NCBI GenBank assembly: GCA_021409285.1
Contig: JAGFND010000009.1
Coordinates: 1-38,580, forward strand
Direction of reading: 5' to 3'
DNA: 38,580 nt
Source of the DNA: Candidatus Methanoperedens sp.
Lineage (GTDB): Archaea; Halobacteriota; Methanosarcinia; Methanosarcinales; Methanoperedenaceae
The stretch's first letter is position 1. Each line of letters begins with the position of its first letter. The position numbers were made by a program, and so were the translations under genes. Below the pieces are notes generated by a model that saw only the letters and a list, made by a program, of their open reading frames with translations, searched no databases and was not told where the DNA came from. Positions 16,396 through 25,979 of this stretch are shown here, one piece after another.

Positions 16396-16449
16396 CCAGT
16401 CCTACTTGTAATTGAGGTATGTTATAAGTTTTGGCTGAACTGCAGAGCC

Positions 16450-19400
16450 TCAATTAAGCTTTATCCCAGTAACGCTTGAAATATTATTTTCCTGCATGGA
16501 AACACCTATTGTTCGTTTCGCGGCCTCTATCATGGGTTTCCTGAGCGTAACCACGATGAACTGGGCTTTTCCTGCGGATTTCTGGATGCGCTTTGCTACC
16601 CTGTCAGCATTCACACCATCAAGGAACATATCGATCTCATCAAAAGCGTAAAATGGCGCTGGCCTGTACTGCTGAATGGCAAAAAGAAGCGAGAGTGCCG
16701 TCAGGCTTTTCTCACCTCCAGACATAGCTTCAAGCCGCTGCAATGTCTTTTCTGAAGGCTGGGCTTTTATAGTCATACCACCTGAGAACGGTTCATCCGG
16801 CTTTTCAAGGAACAGTCCGCCGGTTCCTTCGGAAAGCTCCGCAAATACCTGCTTGAACTGCTCATTGATTCCATTAAATGAATTCATGAAAGCCTCTTTT
16901 TTCAATTCTTCATATTTCTTGATTCTTATGATTATCTCCTCCCTCTCATGGAAAAGAGTATCACGCCGTGATTTCAGGTCTTTCTGTCTGCTTCCAACAT
17001 CGTTATATTCATCTATTGCTCTCATGTTCACGGGTTCAAGTTTTTCCATGGCCCGCGTGAGAGCAGAAATACGCGATACTATCGATTCAGAAGATGGTAC
17101 CTCATCTTCACAGTAAAGACCGCGCTCAGCGATCTCGCCAGCAAGACCTGTTATCTGCTCTGATACGGCTTCTTTTGTGGAATGAAGCGCCATAATGTTC
17201 CGCTCCATTTCATTTAGAAATCTCTGGGCATCCTCAAACTTCTCTTTCAGTGAATATTGCTCCTTCTGGATTGTTGCCCGCTGGTTCTGAAGCTCGAGGA
17301 GTTCACCTCCCAGTTCTTTTTCCCGAATATTCTTTGCATTAAGATCAAGATCAAATGATTTTGTCTTTTCTCGCAGTGAAGTTATCTTCAGACGAAGCTC
17401 ATTTTTCTTATTATCAAGATCTATTAGCCGCTCTTTTGTCTCATCAATTTTAGAAGCAGCATATTTCCTGTCAAGTGTAATGGCATTGATCCCTGCCTCA
17501 ATATCCCTCAACCTCCCTTCAAATCTGTCAATTTCTTCTTCAATCTGTGTGGCTTTGCTATTGAGTTCAGGAACTTCAGAACCTTTCAAGAGTTCTTCAA
17601 TCCTGTAAATATCCTCTAAAAGAGCGCTGATTTGCGAATCCTTCACACGTTTCTGCTTTTCATTGACATCCATCTGCTTCTTTATCTCGATACGTACAAT
17701 CTCCATTTCCTCGATCTGCTTCTTCCTTATATCTATTATTTCAGAAAGTCTTGTGCCTCTCCCTTTGATCTCAGTCATCTGCATATTGAGCTTTATGATC
17801 TCATTATCAAAGTTCCTCGCTTCGGTCTTCATCTCCTCAAGATGCTCCTCAAGTTTTTCAAATTTAGAAACAGCAGATCTTCTCCTGCCGTCATATTCCG
17901 AGATCTGCTCAGCAATCTTCTTGAGGTTCTCTTCCTCACCGCTTGCAAACGACAATCTTGATCGGATGGTGCCTCCTGTCATTGCGCCTGCTTTCTCGAT
18001 CAATTCCCCTTCAAGTGTCACCATGCGTTTGCTTCCCATAAGCCGCCTTGCAGTAGTCATGTTATCCGAAACGACCGTGTCCTTGAACACATACCAGAAG
18101 GCTGGCTCAAGCTTCCTGTCATAATTGACAAGTTTGATCGCATAATTTATAATCCCTTCCTTATCTATTTTTGAAAGTGGATGCATCGGTTCCATCTTGT
18201 TCAGCGGCAAAAATGTCACCCTGCCAAGCCGTCTTTCCTTAAGATAGGTGATAGCCCTTGCAGCATCCTCATCATTATCCACAACTACGGCCTGCATCCT
18301 TGATCCGGCTGCTATCTCAAGTGCGGTTGAGTATTTCTTATCCACTTTTCCAAGTTCGGCCATGGTTCCGTAGATACCTGGAAGTTCCTTATTCTTCCGT
18401 GCACGAAGAATGGACTCCACGGGCTCGCTGTAGCTCATCTCAGAGGCCATTTTGATGCGCGCTTCAGTTCTTGCATATTCCTGCTGCAATGTCCGGAGCT
18501 GTCCCTCAATTTCTGAGATCACAGTTTTAATCTGCACCCTGTTTTTCTCAAGGTCAATTAGATCCCTGCTCAATTCCTGTTTTCTTACATTTATCTCTTC
18601 TATCTGAGCCTTTACAGTATCAGCATCAAAATCGGCGGACTTTATCTTCGAAAGGGAATCCTCTATCTCATTTTCCATATCCCTTGCTTCAGATGATTTT
18701 CTCCTGATGGCATCAAGCAGGCGATCCTCATCACGCATGAGTTCATTCTTTTCATTTTTCAGGGTCTCAAGCTTTTGTTTTTCCCCTGAAAGCTCATCGC
18801 GGGTCCGGGCAAATTTTGCATCCACTTCTGCAATCTTGCTCCGGACAAGAAGGAGGGTAGTATTCCTGTCATTTATCTCATTTGAGATAGTATCTTTTCT
18901 CAGGTTTTCTTCATTTAATGTAGCGTCAAATTCTTTTATTTTTCCCTGCGTAGCATCAATGTCAATAAAGGCTTTTCGTCTTTGCGACTCAATATCATTT
19001 ATTTCATTCTCAGCAAGCTCAATAGTACTCATACATCTTGATATCTCGCCCTTTATGGATTCTATATCTTTTCGTAGAGCTATCTGCTCACTTTCACCTT
19101 TCTGGATAATCAAAGAGTTTAAATTTGAGAGCTTATCTTCGATATCCCTGATATCTTTCTTGCGCTCATCAGCCTGTTTTGACAGGTCATTTTTTCTTAT
19201 TTCTTTATCGTTCAATTCTTGTGTGATCTTTTCCAGTTCGTTTTTGGCATCTTTAAGTCTGGCAAGCAAAACATATCCTTCATATTTTCGCTTCTCATCA
19301 CGCAGCGATTGATATTTGAGCGCCTGGTCGCGTTCTTGCTGCAATTTAAGAAGCTGATCGGCCACTTCCCCAAGAATGATGTCAACCCTCTCGATTCTTT

Positions 19401-19959
19401 CCCGGACTATTTCAAGTTCATTCATAGCCTGTTCTTTTTTCTCATCGAACTCAGCCACTCCTGCTATCTCATCGATTATTTTTCGCCTTTCAGTAGATGT
19501 CATTTCTATTATATGTGTGACATCACCCTGCATAACAACATTATAACCTTCGGGAGTAATTTTGGCGCGAGCAAGGTGATTATGTATATCTCCCAGACTC
19601 ACAGGAATATCATTAAAATAGTAATAACTGTAATATCCTGATTCGGTACGCCTTACTTTTCGTGAAATTATGACCTCGTCAGACTCCACAGGCATCTCGC
19701 GGTCAGTATTGTCAAAACGGATTGTGACCTGTGCAAATTCTTTTCGTCCATTATCAGCATTAAATATCAGGTCTGTTAGCTTCTCAGCCCTCATTACCCT
19801 TGAATTCGAGAGCCCGAGAGCAAAAAGAATGCCGTCGATTATATTGGATTTTCCACTACCATTCGGACCCGAAATAGTAGTGAAATCATCAAAAAATGGA
19901 ATTTTAACTTTTTTACCGAAGGATTTGAAGTTTTGAAGTTCTATCTCTTTGATATGCAC
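16450..19959 (-). CDS. smc: Chromosome segregation protein SMC
   Basis: This 1169-residue ATPase has Walker A GPNGSGKSN (31-39), long coiled-coil arms (about 165-500 and 680-1020), a hinge domain around 505-665 (ELPGIYGTMAELGKVDKKYSTA and the later GAMTGGTIR), and the C-terminal head with the signature MSGGEKSLTALSLLFA and Walker B FYAFDEIDMFLD. SMC organises and separates chromosomes. The start is GTG at 19959 with AGGAGGT just upstream, 3 bases after the coiled-coil gene stop. No scpA or scpB gene follows; the next genes are dacZ-like and dapF. Length and domain order are complete. Confidence 0.97.
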   Translation of the reverse strand: MHIKEIELQNFKSFGKKVKIPFFDDFTTISGPNGSGKSNIIDGILFALGLSNSRVMRAEKLTDLIFNADNGRKEFAQVTIRFDNTDREMPVESDEVIISRKVRRTESGYYSYYYFNDIPVSLGDIHNHLARAKITPEGYNVVMQGDVTHIIEMTSTERRKIIDEIAGVAEFDEKKEQAMNELEIVRERIERVDIILGEVADQLLKLQQERDQALKYQSLRDEKRKYEGYVLLARLKDAKNELEKITQELNDKEIRKNDLSKQADERKKDIRDIEDKLSNLNSLIIQKGESEQIALRKDIESIKGEISRCMSTIELAENEINDIESQRRKAFIDIDATQGKIKEFDATLNEENLRKDTISNEINDRNTTLLLVRSKIAEVDAKFARTRDELSGEKQKLETLKNEKNELMRDEDRLLDAIRRKSSEARDMENEIEDSLSKIKSADFDADTVKAQIEEINVRKQELSRDLIDLEKNRVQIKTVISEIEGQLRTLQQEYARTEARIKMASEMSYSEPVESILRARKNKELPGIYGTMAELGKVDKKYSTALEIAAGSRMQAVVVDNDEDAARAITYLKERRLGRVTFLPLNKMEPMHPLSKIDKEGIINYAIKLVNYDRKLEPAFWYVFKDTVVSDNMTTARRLMGSKRMVTLEGELIEKAGAMTGGTIRSRLSFASGEEENLKKIAEQISEYDGRRRSAVSKFEKLEEHLEEMKTEARNFDNEIIKLNMQMTEIKGRGTRLSEIIDIRKKQIEEMEIVRIEIKKQMDVNEKQKRVKDSQISALLEDIYRIEELLKGSEVPELNSKATQIEEEIDRFEGRLRDIEAGINAITLDRKYAASKIDETKERLIDLDNKKNELRLKITSLREKTKSFDLDLNAKNIREKELGGELLELQNQRATIQKEQYSLKEKFEDAQRFLNEMERNIMALHSTKEAVSEQITGLAGEIAERGLYCEDEVPSSESIVSRISALTRAMEKLEPVNMRAIDEYNDVGSRQKDLKSRRDTLFHEREEIIIRIKKYEELKKEAFMNSFNGINEQFKQVFAELSEGTGGLFLEKPDEPFSGGMTIKAQPSEKTLQRLEAMSGGEKSLTALSLLFAIQQYRPAPFYAFDEIDMFLDGVNADRVAKRIQKSAGKAQFIVVTLRKPMIEAAKRTIGVSMQENNISSVTGIKLN

Positions 19960-19962
19960 TAT

Positions 19963-20643
19963 CTACCTCCTTTTTTGGGTCTCAATTATCTCAACCCCTT
20001 CCTTCACATTTTCACTCCTCTTTGAATCAGATTTTCTTATCGTTTTCTCCATATTTTTTCCGGGATTGCTCTCTTTCTTTGGCACCACTTCATCTGCCTC
20101 GATGACCACCTGCTGTTTTTTTCTCTCCCGGGGTACATAATTTTCAGCGATTATATATTCACCCTTCGTCTTTGACTTTTCCGGCTGTTTTGTTTCTTCC
20201 CTGGGCTTGGCCTCAGGAATTTTCTGTACAGGTTGTTCCCTTATCGGAACATTCTTTTTGGGTCTTAATTCCTGCAGTATTGATTTCTGGTCAAGGAGTT
20301 CTTTCATAACTCCATCATATGCACTATTGAGTTCCATAAGCCTGCGTTCGACCCGTTCCATCCTTCCCTCTGCCTCATGGACAGAATCGGTCTCTGTTTT
20401 TCGCTGTTCCAGAGAATCCCTGAGAGATTTGTTCATCTCTATTATCTCATTTACTTTTTCAGTGAATTTCATCTTGATATCATCGATTGTGGATTCCCTT
20501 AATTTCATCTTGTCCATGAATTTTTTCTCCATATCAGCGATGATAGATTCCCTCATTGATTCCTGAATCCTCTCGATCTCTTTATCCCGTGCTGCCAGTT
20601 TCTGCTCAAGCCTCTCGATTATAATATCCCTTTCGGTGGTCAT
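19963..20643 (-). CDS. Coiled-coil protein directly upstream of smc
   Basis: A 226-residue charged protein: residues about 1-130 form a long coiled coil (repeated E/K/R heptads from TTERDIIIERLEQKLAARD onward), followed by a Pro/Lys/Glu-rich, probably disordered half ending in a basic tail (ETQKRR). I chose ATG 20643 because GAGGGAT lies about 8 bases upstream; an in-frame start at 20664 lies inside the aspS terminator. It ends 3 bases before smc, so the two are almost surely one transcript, which suggests a role in chromosome organisation. No family is recognised with certainty. Confidence 0.8.
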   Translation of the reverse strand: MTTERDIIIERLEQKLAARDKEIERIQESMRESIIADMEKKFMDKMKLRESTIDDIKMKFTEKVNEIIEMNKSLRDSLEQRKTETDSVHEAEGRMERVERRLMELNSAYDGVMKELLDQKSILQELRPKKNVPIREQPVQKIPEAKPREETKQPEKSKTKGEYIIAENYVPRERKKQQVVIEADEVVPKKESNPGKNMEKTIRKSDSKRSENVKEGVEIIETQKRR

Positions 20644-20662
20644 CTGTATCCCTCTTAACAGC

Positions 20663-20700
20663 AAAAAAAGTCAAATAAGTTTCAGTAAATCTGACTTTTT
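20663..20700 (-). terminator. Hairpin terminator of aspS
   Basis: On the minus strand, AAAAAGTCA and TGACTTTTT form a 9-base stem around an 18-base loop, and the second arm continues into a run of seven T. It lies 34 bases after the aspS stop. Confidence 0.55.
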
Positions 20701-20733
20701 GCACAGTACACATATCTTATTACGTTAAATAAT

Positions 20734-22029
20734 TTATGGAGATAATCGTTTTCTATCCCTCGGGAATAATACGACCTCGCGTATATTTTCTATTCCAAGC
20801 ATTGTCATTAGCAATCTCTCGGCGCCAACACCCCACCCTGAATGCGGCGGCATACCATATTTGAAGGCTTTGAGATAGAACTCAAATCCGTCCGGGTTCA
20901 ATCCCTGCGCCTCTATTCTGTCCCGTAGCATTTCATACGAATGTACGCGCTGAGCTCCCGATGACAGTTCCATGCGCGGATGCATCATGTCAAAAGCCCT
21001 GCATAACTCTGGTTTGTCTTCATAAGGCAGGGCATAGAATGGCTTTATTTTTGATGGCCAGTCCACGATAAAATAATGCTCACCTATTGTCTTTCCGATT
21101 GTATGTTCGGATTCCGTTGAGAGGTCATCTCCCCATTCTATCTTTTCACCGTTTTTGCGGGCGATCTCTATCGCTTCTGAGTATGTGATGCGCTTAAAAG
21201 GAATTTCCGGTATCTTGAGCTCTACCCCAAGTGTCTTCAGATAGGTTGCACCTTTTTCCTGAACTTTCATATATATATATTTGACAAGGTTCTCAAGAAT
21301 GACCATTACATCTTCATTATTCAGAAAACTTGCTTCAATATCGATCGATGTCGCTTCATTGAGATGTTTTCTGGTATCATGTTCCTCGGCTCTGAATATC
21401 GGGCCTATCTCAAATACCCGGTCAAGCCCGCCTGACATCATGAGTTGTTTGAACAATTGAGGGCTCTGGTTAAGAAATGCCTCCCGTTCAAAATATGTTA
21501 TCGGGAAGAGCGCAGTCCCGCCTTCTGTTGCAGTTGCGACCACCTTGGGGGTAGTTATTTCCAGGAATCCATCATTGTCAAGATATTCTCTTATGCTTTT
21601 AAGAATAAGATGCCTTATTCTGAAAATAGCCTGCGTATACGGGCGCCTCACATCCATGAATCTCACATCAAGCCTTGTATCAAGGTCGGCATCAACTTTG
21701 CCGGTTGTGTCCATTGGCAGCGGCGAATCTGCTTTTCCAAGAACCTTCACTTCTGTCGGGACAACTTCATAGCCATTTGGGGCCTTTGCTTCCTTTTTTA
21801 TAGTTCCAGTAATTGCGACAACTGATTCCCGGCTAAGGTTCCGCACGATCTCAAGCAAGTTCTTATCAATTGTTTTCTTAAAAAGCGTTACCTGGACAAG
21901 CCCTTCCCTGTCCCTCACTACAAGGAACGTTATTCCGCCAAGGTCACGTATTTCATGCGCCCATCCGCAGATGGTAACGCTTTCCTTCATATCGGGTGTT
22001 ATCTGTGTGGAGTAATGAGTTCGTATCAT
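20734..22029 (-). CDS. aspS: Aspartyl-tRNA synthetase, archaeal type (probably non-discriminating)
   Basis: This 431-residue class II synthetase has an N-terminal OB-fold anticodon-binding domain (about 15-100), motif 2 [17 protein letters not shown] and motif 3 [15 protein letters not shown], typical of the short archaeal/eukaryotic type. Two positions bear on tRNA choice: H25 in [11 protein letters not shown] and the proline in [10 protein letters not shown]. As I recall, histidine and proline here mark non-discriminating enzymes that also charge tRNA-Asn with Asp, whereas tryptophan and lysine mark the discriminating type. The cell would then need GatCAB to make Asn-tRNA-Asn. Transcribed away from the ribosomal operon. 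Confidence 0.95.
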   Translation of the reverse strand: MIRTHYSTQITPDMKESVTICGWAHEIRDLGGITFLVVRDREGLVQVTLFKKTIDKNLLEIVRNLSRESVVAITGTIKKEAKAPNGYEVVPTEVKVLGKADSPLPMDTTGKVDADLDTRLDVRFMDVRRPYTQAIFRIRHLILKSIREYLDNDGFLEITTPKVVATATEGGTALFPITYFEREAFLNQSPQLFKQLMMSGGLDRVFEIGPIFRAEEHDTRKHLNEATSIDIEASFLNNEDVMVILENLVKYIYMKVQEKGATYLKTLGVELKIPEIPFKRITYSEAIEIARKNGEKIEWGDDLSTESEHTIGKTIGEHYFIVDWPSKIKPFYALPYEDKPELCRAFDMMHPRMELSSGAQRVHSYEMLRDRIEAQGLNPDGFEFYLKAFKYGMPPHSGWGVGAERLLMTMLGIENIREVVLFPRDRKRLSP

Positions 22030-22040
22030 TGGTATCCCGG

Positions 22041-22070
22041 TCTGTAATGAGTAATACAGATTATTAATCT
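22041..22070. repeat. Short inverted repeats before aspS
   Basis: AGATTATTAATCT (22058-22070) is a palindrome around one base, and TCTGTA (22041-22046) pairs with TACAGA (22055-22060). They lie 12-41 bases before the aspS start, in its promoter or leader. They could be an operator or just part of an AT-rich promoter. Confidence 0.3.
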
Positions 22071-22146
22071 ATTGCATTGCCGATAAGGCATTAAAATATC
22101 GAGATGCCATGTCGGTCAGGACGCTAAAAGGATTATTCCCAAAGCT

Positions 22147-22156
22147 TTTATATACT
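22147..22156 (+). promoter_or_regulatory. Distal TATA box of the ribosomal operon
   Basis: TTTATATACT preceded by AAAGC is a good archaeal promoter element. Transcription would start near 22175 and give a leader of about 200 bases before rpl3. The 348-base gap 22030-22377 also holds a structured segment and a second TATA-like box, but no credible gene. Confidence 0.55.
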
Positions 22157-22234
22157 AATTCTTCATTTAGAGTCAAAAGTACGATGCGTTTAAAATAACG
22201 CAAGTTGAAGTCGATCAAAGTCGGATTTGATGAA

Positions 22235-22275
22235 ATGCAAGGGCCAATGCTGAAAACGTATGCCCACGAATGCAT
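22235..22275 (+). promoter_or_regulatory. Stem-loop in the rpl3 leader
   Basis: ATGCA (22235-22239) plus GGGC (22241-22244) can pair with GCCC (22262-22265) plus TGCAT (22271-22275), giving nine pairs around an internal bulge of 1 and 5 bases and a 17-base loop. It lies between the distal promoter and the gene, where ribosomal protein feedback sites are often found. No protein partner can be named. Confidence 0.35.
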
Positions 22276-22325
22276 GTAAGTCGAACTCTATTTGTGAAGC
22301 CCTATGCAAATCATTCAGGTTTGCA

Positions 22326-22338
22326 ACTTGTTTAAAAA
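22326..22338 (+). promoter_or_regulatory. Proximal TATA-like element of the ribosomal operon
   Basis: ACTTGTTTAAAAA resembles a TATA box and would start transcription near 22360, giving a short leader with the AAGGAG ribosome site (22365-22370) before the rpl3 ATG. It may be an alternative to the distal promoter. Confidence 0.35.
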
Positions 22339-22377
22339 CCTCGTATCAGTATTCATTATTGACCAAGGAGAAATAAA

Positions 22378-23385
22378 ATGTCGCATCCACACAGACCAAG
22401 GCGCGGATCTATTGCATACAGTCCGCGTGTAAGAGCGAGAAGCGAAATACCCCGTGTGAGAGCATGGCCTATAAAAAAAGAGCCAAAGCTAATGGGATTT
22501 GCAGGTTATAAAGCCGGTATGACACACGCAGTCATGATAGATGATGTACCCAACAGCCTCACTTCAGGGATGGAGATATCAATTCCAGTTACAGTTCTGG
22601 AAGTTCCCCAAATGAAGGTTGCTGGTATACGTGTTTATGGAAAATCCACGTATGGGGCAAGTGCCATCGCTGAAGCCTGGACCACAGAACTTGACAAGGA
22701 GCTGAACCGGGCATTGACCGTTCCCAGAAAACATGACCTTTCTGCTGCACTTGCCAGGATTGACCAGCTGATAAATGACGGATTAGCAATAGATCTCAGG
22801 GTTATTATGTACACTCTTCCTGAAAAAGTGACAGGCGTCCCAAAAAAGAAACCTGAAATAATGGAAAACAACATTGGTGGAACTGATCTGAAGGCACGCT
22901 TTGAATATGCAAAGGGCCTTCTTGGAAAATTCATTAATATAAGTGATGTTTTCAATAACGGTGATATTATCGACGTTCTTGCCATAACAATTGGAAAAGG
23001 ACTACAAGGGCCAGTCAAAAGATGGGGAATACAGCTCCAGAAATCCAAACACTCAAGAGCAGGCAGCGTTCGAGAAATTGGAACTCTGGGTCCGTGGCAT
23101 CCCTCACATGTAAATTGGAGAGTGCCTCAGCTTGGTCAGACTGGTTATCACCAGAGGACTGAATTCAACAAGAGGGTGATGCAAATAGGTAAGGATGGCA
23201 AAGCCGTAACTCCTCAAGGAGGATTCCTGAATTACGGCATCGTAAGGAATGATTATATCATCATTAAAGGAAGCGTTCCAGGCCCTGTAAAAAGGCTTGT
23301 GCGCCTCCGCCCAGCTATAAGAATGAAGAAACAACTGCCGGCTCCTGAGATACAATATTTGAGCCTTGAATCAAAACAAGGGTGA
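22378..23385 (+). CDS. rpl3: 50S ribosomal protein uL3
   Basis: First gene of the ribosomal cluster, 335 residues, the normal archaeal length. The N terminus [18 protein letters not shown] and the central [12 protein letters not shown] with [21 protein letters not shown] are diagnostic of archaeal/eukaryotic L3; this loop reaches the peptidyl transferase centre. AAGGAG lies 8 bases before the ATG. In some euryarchaea a SPOUT methyltransferase gene precedes rpl3; none is present here. Confidence 0.97.
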   Translation: MSHPHRPRRGSIAYSPRVRARSEIPRVRAWPIKKEPKLMGFAGYKAGMTHAVMIDDVPNSLTSGMEISIPVTVLEVPQMKVAGIRVYGKSTYGASAIAEAWTTELDKELNRALTVPRKHDLSAALARIDQLINDGLAIDLRVIMYTLPEKVTGVPKKKPEIMENNIGGTDLKARFEYAKGLLGKFINISDVFNNGDIIDVLAITIGKGLQGPVKRWGIQLQKSKHSRAGSVREIGTLGPWHPSHVNWRVPQLGQTGYHQRTEFNKRVMQIGKDGKAVTPQGGFLNYGIVRNDYIIIKGSVPGPVKRLVRLRPAIRMKKQLPAPEIQYLSLESKQG

Positions 23386-23389
23386 TCAC

Positions 23390-24142
23390 ATGGAAATAAA
23401 TGTAATCGATCTATCCGGAAATACATCGAAGAAAATAACATCTGACATATTTGATGAGCCTTTCCGTCCTGATCTTATTAAAAAAGCAGTACTTGCCTCT
23501 CAGGCAAACCGCCAGCAGGCTTATGGTCCTCATATATATGCTGGAATGAGAACATCTGCAGAAGGCTGGGGACCAGGTCGCGGCGTATCAAGGGTCGCAA
23601 GATTGAGGAACGGAAGCAGAGCGGCCAGGATACCTCAGGCAGTAAAAGGCAGACAGGCACATCCTCCAAAGCCTGAAGCAGACAGAACAGAAAAGATAAA
23701 TGATAAAGAACGGAACAAAGCCATTAAGTCAGCTATCGGAGCAACAGCTAATCCCGAGCTTGTCAGAAAGCGTGGACATCAGTTCGAAGCGCAATTGCCG
23801 CTTGTCGCTGTGGATGATCTTGCAGCTCTTACAAAGACAAAAGATGTCAGGTCTTTCATGGAAGCAATGCATGTATGGAAGGATATAGCCCGCGCAAAAG
23901 AAAAAACAATAAGAGCTGGAAAAGGAAAACTCCGTGGACGAAAATATAAGCGTTCAAAGAGTATCCTTATCGTAACAGCCCAGGATATGGGAATATCCAG
24001 AGCAGCCAGGAATCTTGCAGGAGTGGATGTCATAACACATGACAAGTTGAATGCTGAATTGCTTGCTCCGGGTGCATTTGCAGGACGACTTACGATCTTT
24101 ACAGAATCTGCTATTGCCAAACTTCAGGAGGCAATCCGATGA
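23390..24142 (+). CDS. rpl4: 50S ribosomal protein uL4
   Basis: 250 residues with the archaeal L4 pattern, including the extended loop [22 protein letters not shown] that lines the peptide exit tunnel. The ATG at 23390 is set by GGGTGATC immediately upstream; an in-frame upstream TTG overlaps rpl3 and is rejected. Its end overlaps rpl23 by 4 bases. Confidence 0.97.
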   Translation: MEINVIDLSGNTSKKITSDIFDEPFRPDLIKKAVLASQANRQQAYGPHIYAGMRTSAEGWGPGRGVSRVARLRNGSRAARIPQAVKGRQAHPPKPEADRTEKINDKERNKAIKSAIGATANPELVRKRGHQFEAQLPLVAVDDLAALTKTKDVRSFMEAMHVWKDIARAKEKTIRAGKGKLRGRKYKRSKSILIVTAQDMGISRAARNLAGVDVITHDKLNAELLAPGAFAGRLTIFTESAIAKLQEAIR

Positions 24143-24384
24143 TCCAGCATCCTCATGTTACAGAAAAAGCAACCCTCCAGGCAGAAGAAAAGAATTTGCT
24201 TCAGTTCATAGTTGATGTGAATGACACTAAAGTTAACGTGAAAACAGAGATAGAGGCTCTCTACAAGGTAAAAGTGCACAGCGTTAATACAATGCTGACT
24301 CCAAAAGGAAAGAAAAAAGCCATCGTGGTATTCGAAGAAAAAAATGCTGCGACAGAACTTGCCTCCAGGTTAGGAATATTTTAA
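24139..24384 (+). CDS. rpl23: 50S ribosomal protein uL23
   Basis: 81 residues, typical for archaeal L23 at the tunnel exit, where signal recognition particle and the translocon dock. [20 protein letters not shown] and [18 protein letters not shown] are characteristic. AGGAGG precedes the ATG, which overlaps the rpl4 stop (ATGA). Confidence 0.97.
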   Translation: MIQHPHVTEKATLQAEEKNLLQFIVDVNDTKVNVKTEIEALYKVKVHSVNTMLTPKGKKKAIVVFEEKNAATELASRLGIF

Positions 24385-24393
24385 GGTGATAAT

Positions 24394-25107
24394 ATGGGAC
24401 ATAGAATTATTTCACAGAGCAGAGGAAAAGGTTCTCCAACATATAAGGCGCCATCTCATAAATTCAAGGCGAACCTTGAGCATATCGGGGTTCATGAAGG
24501 ACTTGTCACTGGAAAAGTGCTTGAGATCATCCATGATACAGCACGGTCAGCACCAATTGGACGGATTTCATTCAGCAATGGTGAAGAAAGGTTGATGTTA
24601 ATACCTGAAGGTGTAAAAACAGATCAGATCATTCAGTGCGGTATATCCGCCCCGGTGGAGCCAGGTAACACATTATCTCTGGCCGAAATACCGGAAGGGA
24701 TGCCTATCTGCAATATAGAATTACAGCCAGGTGATGGAGGAAAATTCGCCAGAGCATCGGGAATGTACGGGATCCTTATAGCACATGATGCTGGGAAGAC
24801 CAATGTTCAGCTTCCAAGTGGTAAGATGAAATGGCTCAATCCGAAATGCAGGGCCATAATCGGTGTTGTAGCAGGAGGCGGACGCACAGAAAAGCCCTTC
24901 TGTAAGGCTGGTAAGAAATTCCACCGGATGAAAGTTAGAGCGACAAAATGGCCGAGATCCCGCGGTGTCGCCATGAATGTTGTAGACCATCCCTTCGGTG
25001 GTGGCGGTCAGCAGCATCCGGGCAGACCAAAGACAGTGGCCAGAGGAACACCACCCGGTCGAAAGGTGGGTTCCATAGCGGCAAGAAGGACAGGAAGAAG
25101 AAGGTGA
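24394..25107 (+). CDS. rpl2: 50S ribosomal protein uL2
   Basis: 237 residues. The N-terminal GHRIISQSRGKGSPTYKAPSH and the C-terminal NVVDHPFGGGGQQHPGRP, which contacts the peptidyl transferase centre, identify archaeal L2. AAGGTGATA lies just before the ATG. Complete and of normal length. Confidence 0.98.
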   Translation: MGHRIISQSRGKGSPTYKAPSHKFKANLEHIGVHEGLVTGKVLEIIHDTARSAPIGRISFSNGEERLMLIPEGVKTDQIIQCGISAPVEPGNTLSLAEIPEGMPICNIELQPGDGGKFARASGMYGILIAHDAGKTNVQLPSGKMKWLNPKCRAIIGVVAGGGRTEKPFCKAGKKFHRMKVRATKWPRSRGVAMNVVDHPFGGGGQQHPGRPKTVARGTPPGRKVGSIAARRTGRRR

Positions 25108-25113
25108 GCAGAA

Positions 25114-25527
25114 ATGGCAAAAAAAATGTCAACAAAGGTTCCCAAGAGGAAGGGCGAATTCACATATCGTGGAAAGTCGATTGAGGATCTCAAAAAATTA
25201 AGTATTGAGGATTTCGCTAATCTTGTGCCTGCAAGACAGCGCCGCACAATTCAGCGTGGATTCTCAGAAGAACATAAGAAACTGTTACATAAGATCAAGA
25301 TCAAAGATCCTAACATAAGAACGCATTTGAGGGATATGATATTCCTTCCGGAAATGGTAGGGATGAAAATCGCCATACATAGTGGTAAAGAATTCGTTCC
25401 GATCGATGTGATCCCTGAGATGATGGGACATTATTTCGGAGAATTCGTGCTCACACGCAGGAAAGTCAACCACGGAGCAGCAGGAATAGGCGCTACCAGA
25501 TCAAGCAAATTCATACCATTGAAGTGA
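25114..25527 (+). CDS. rps19: 30S ribosomal protein uS19
   Basis: 137 residues, the archaeal form with an N-terminal extension. [39 protein letters not shown] and the end [10 protein letters not shown] are conserved S19 segments. AGGTGAG precedes the start. Binds the head of the small subunit. Confidence 0.97.
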   Translation: MAKKMSTKVPKRKGEFTYRGKSIEDLKKLSIEDFANLVPARQRRTIQRGFSEEHKKLLHKIKIKDPNIRTHLRDMIFLPEMVGMKIAIHSGKEFVPIDVIPEMMGHYFGEFVLTRRKVNHGAAGIGATRSSKFIPLK

Positions 25528-25532
25528 TGCAC

Positions 25533-25979
25533 ATGAAAATAGATTATTCAATTGACCTTGGTTCTGAAAAGACCTCAAAATCAACCGGAAAAGAACTTCA
25601 TATTTCAAAAAAGCATGCCCATGAGATATCAACGGCAATAACAGGTATGAAGGTTGAAGTTGCGAGAAAATTCCTGGAAGAAGTAATAGAATTGAAAAGA
25701 GCTGTACCATATAAGAGATTCGTAAGGAGCGTTCCTCACAGAAGAGGGATGTGTACAGGCAGGTACCCGCAAAAAGCTGCAAAAGAGTTCCTCAAAGTAC
25801 TGGAAAATGCCCAGAACAATGCGGTTTATAAGGGGCTTGAGGGCGATAAGATGAGCATATATCATGTTGAGACAAAGAAAGGACATACTTTCAGAGGTTC
25901 ATTCCCGCGAGCGCAGGGAAGGGCCACCCCCAAGAACCATGAAACGGTAAGTATTCAAATGATATTGGGGGTGAGTTAA
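25533..25979 (+). CDS. rpl22: 50S ribosomal protein uL22
   Basis: 148 residues from the ATG at 25533. Two upstream in-frame start codons (25524, 25527) overlap rps19; the AGTGATG site just upstream favours the third. [44 protein letters not shown] and [13 protein letters not shown] fit archaeal L22, whose loop lines the exit tunnel. Confidence 0.96.
   Translation: MKIDYSIDLGSEKTSKSTGKELHISKKHAHEISTAITGMKVEVARKFLEEVIELKRAVPYKRFVRSVPHRRGMCTGRYPQKAAKEFLKVLENAQNNAVYKGLEGDKMSIYHVETKKGHTFRGSFPRAQGRATPKNHETVSIQMILGVS

Noticed and set aside
18707-19312. 201-residue plus-strand frame
   Set aside because: Antisense to the coiled-coil arm of smc; Ser/Phe-rich translation of the complement of Glu/Lys codons.
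22228-22253. Possible C/D-box RNA (TGATGA then CTGA)
   Set aside because: Spacing between boxes is 16 bases and no C'/D pair follows, so the match is likely chance.
22069-22275. 68-residue minus-strand frame in the aspS-rpl3 gap
   Set aside because: No ribosome site, no motif, and it covers the promoter and leader of the ribosomal operon.
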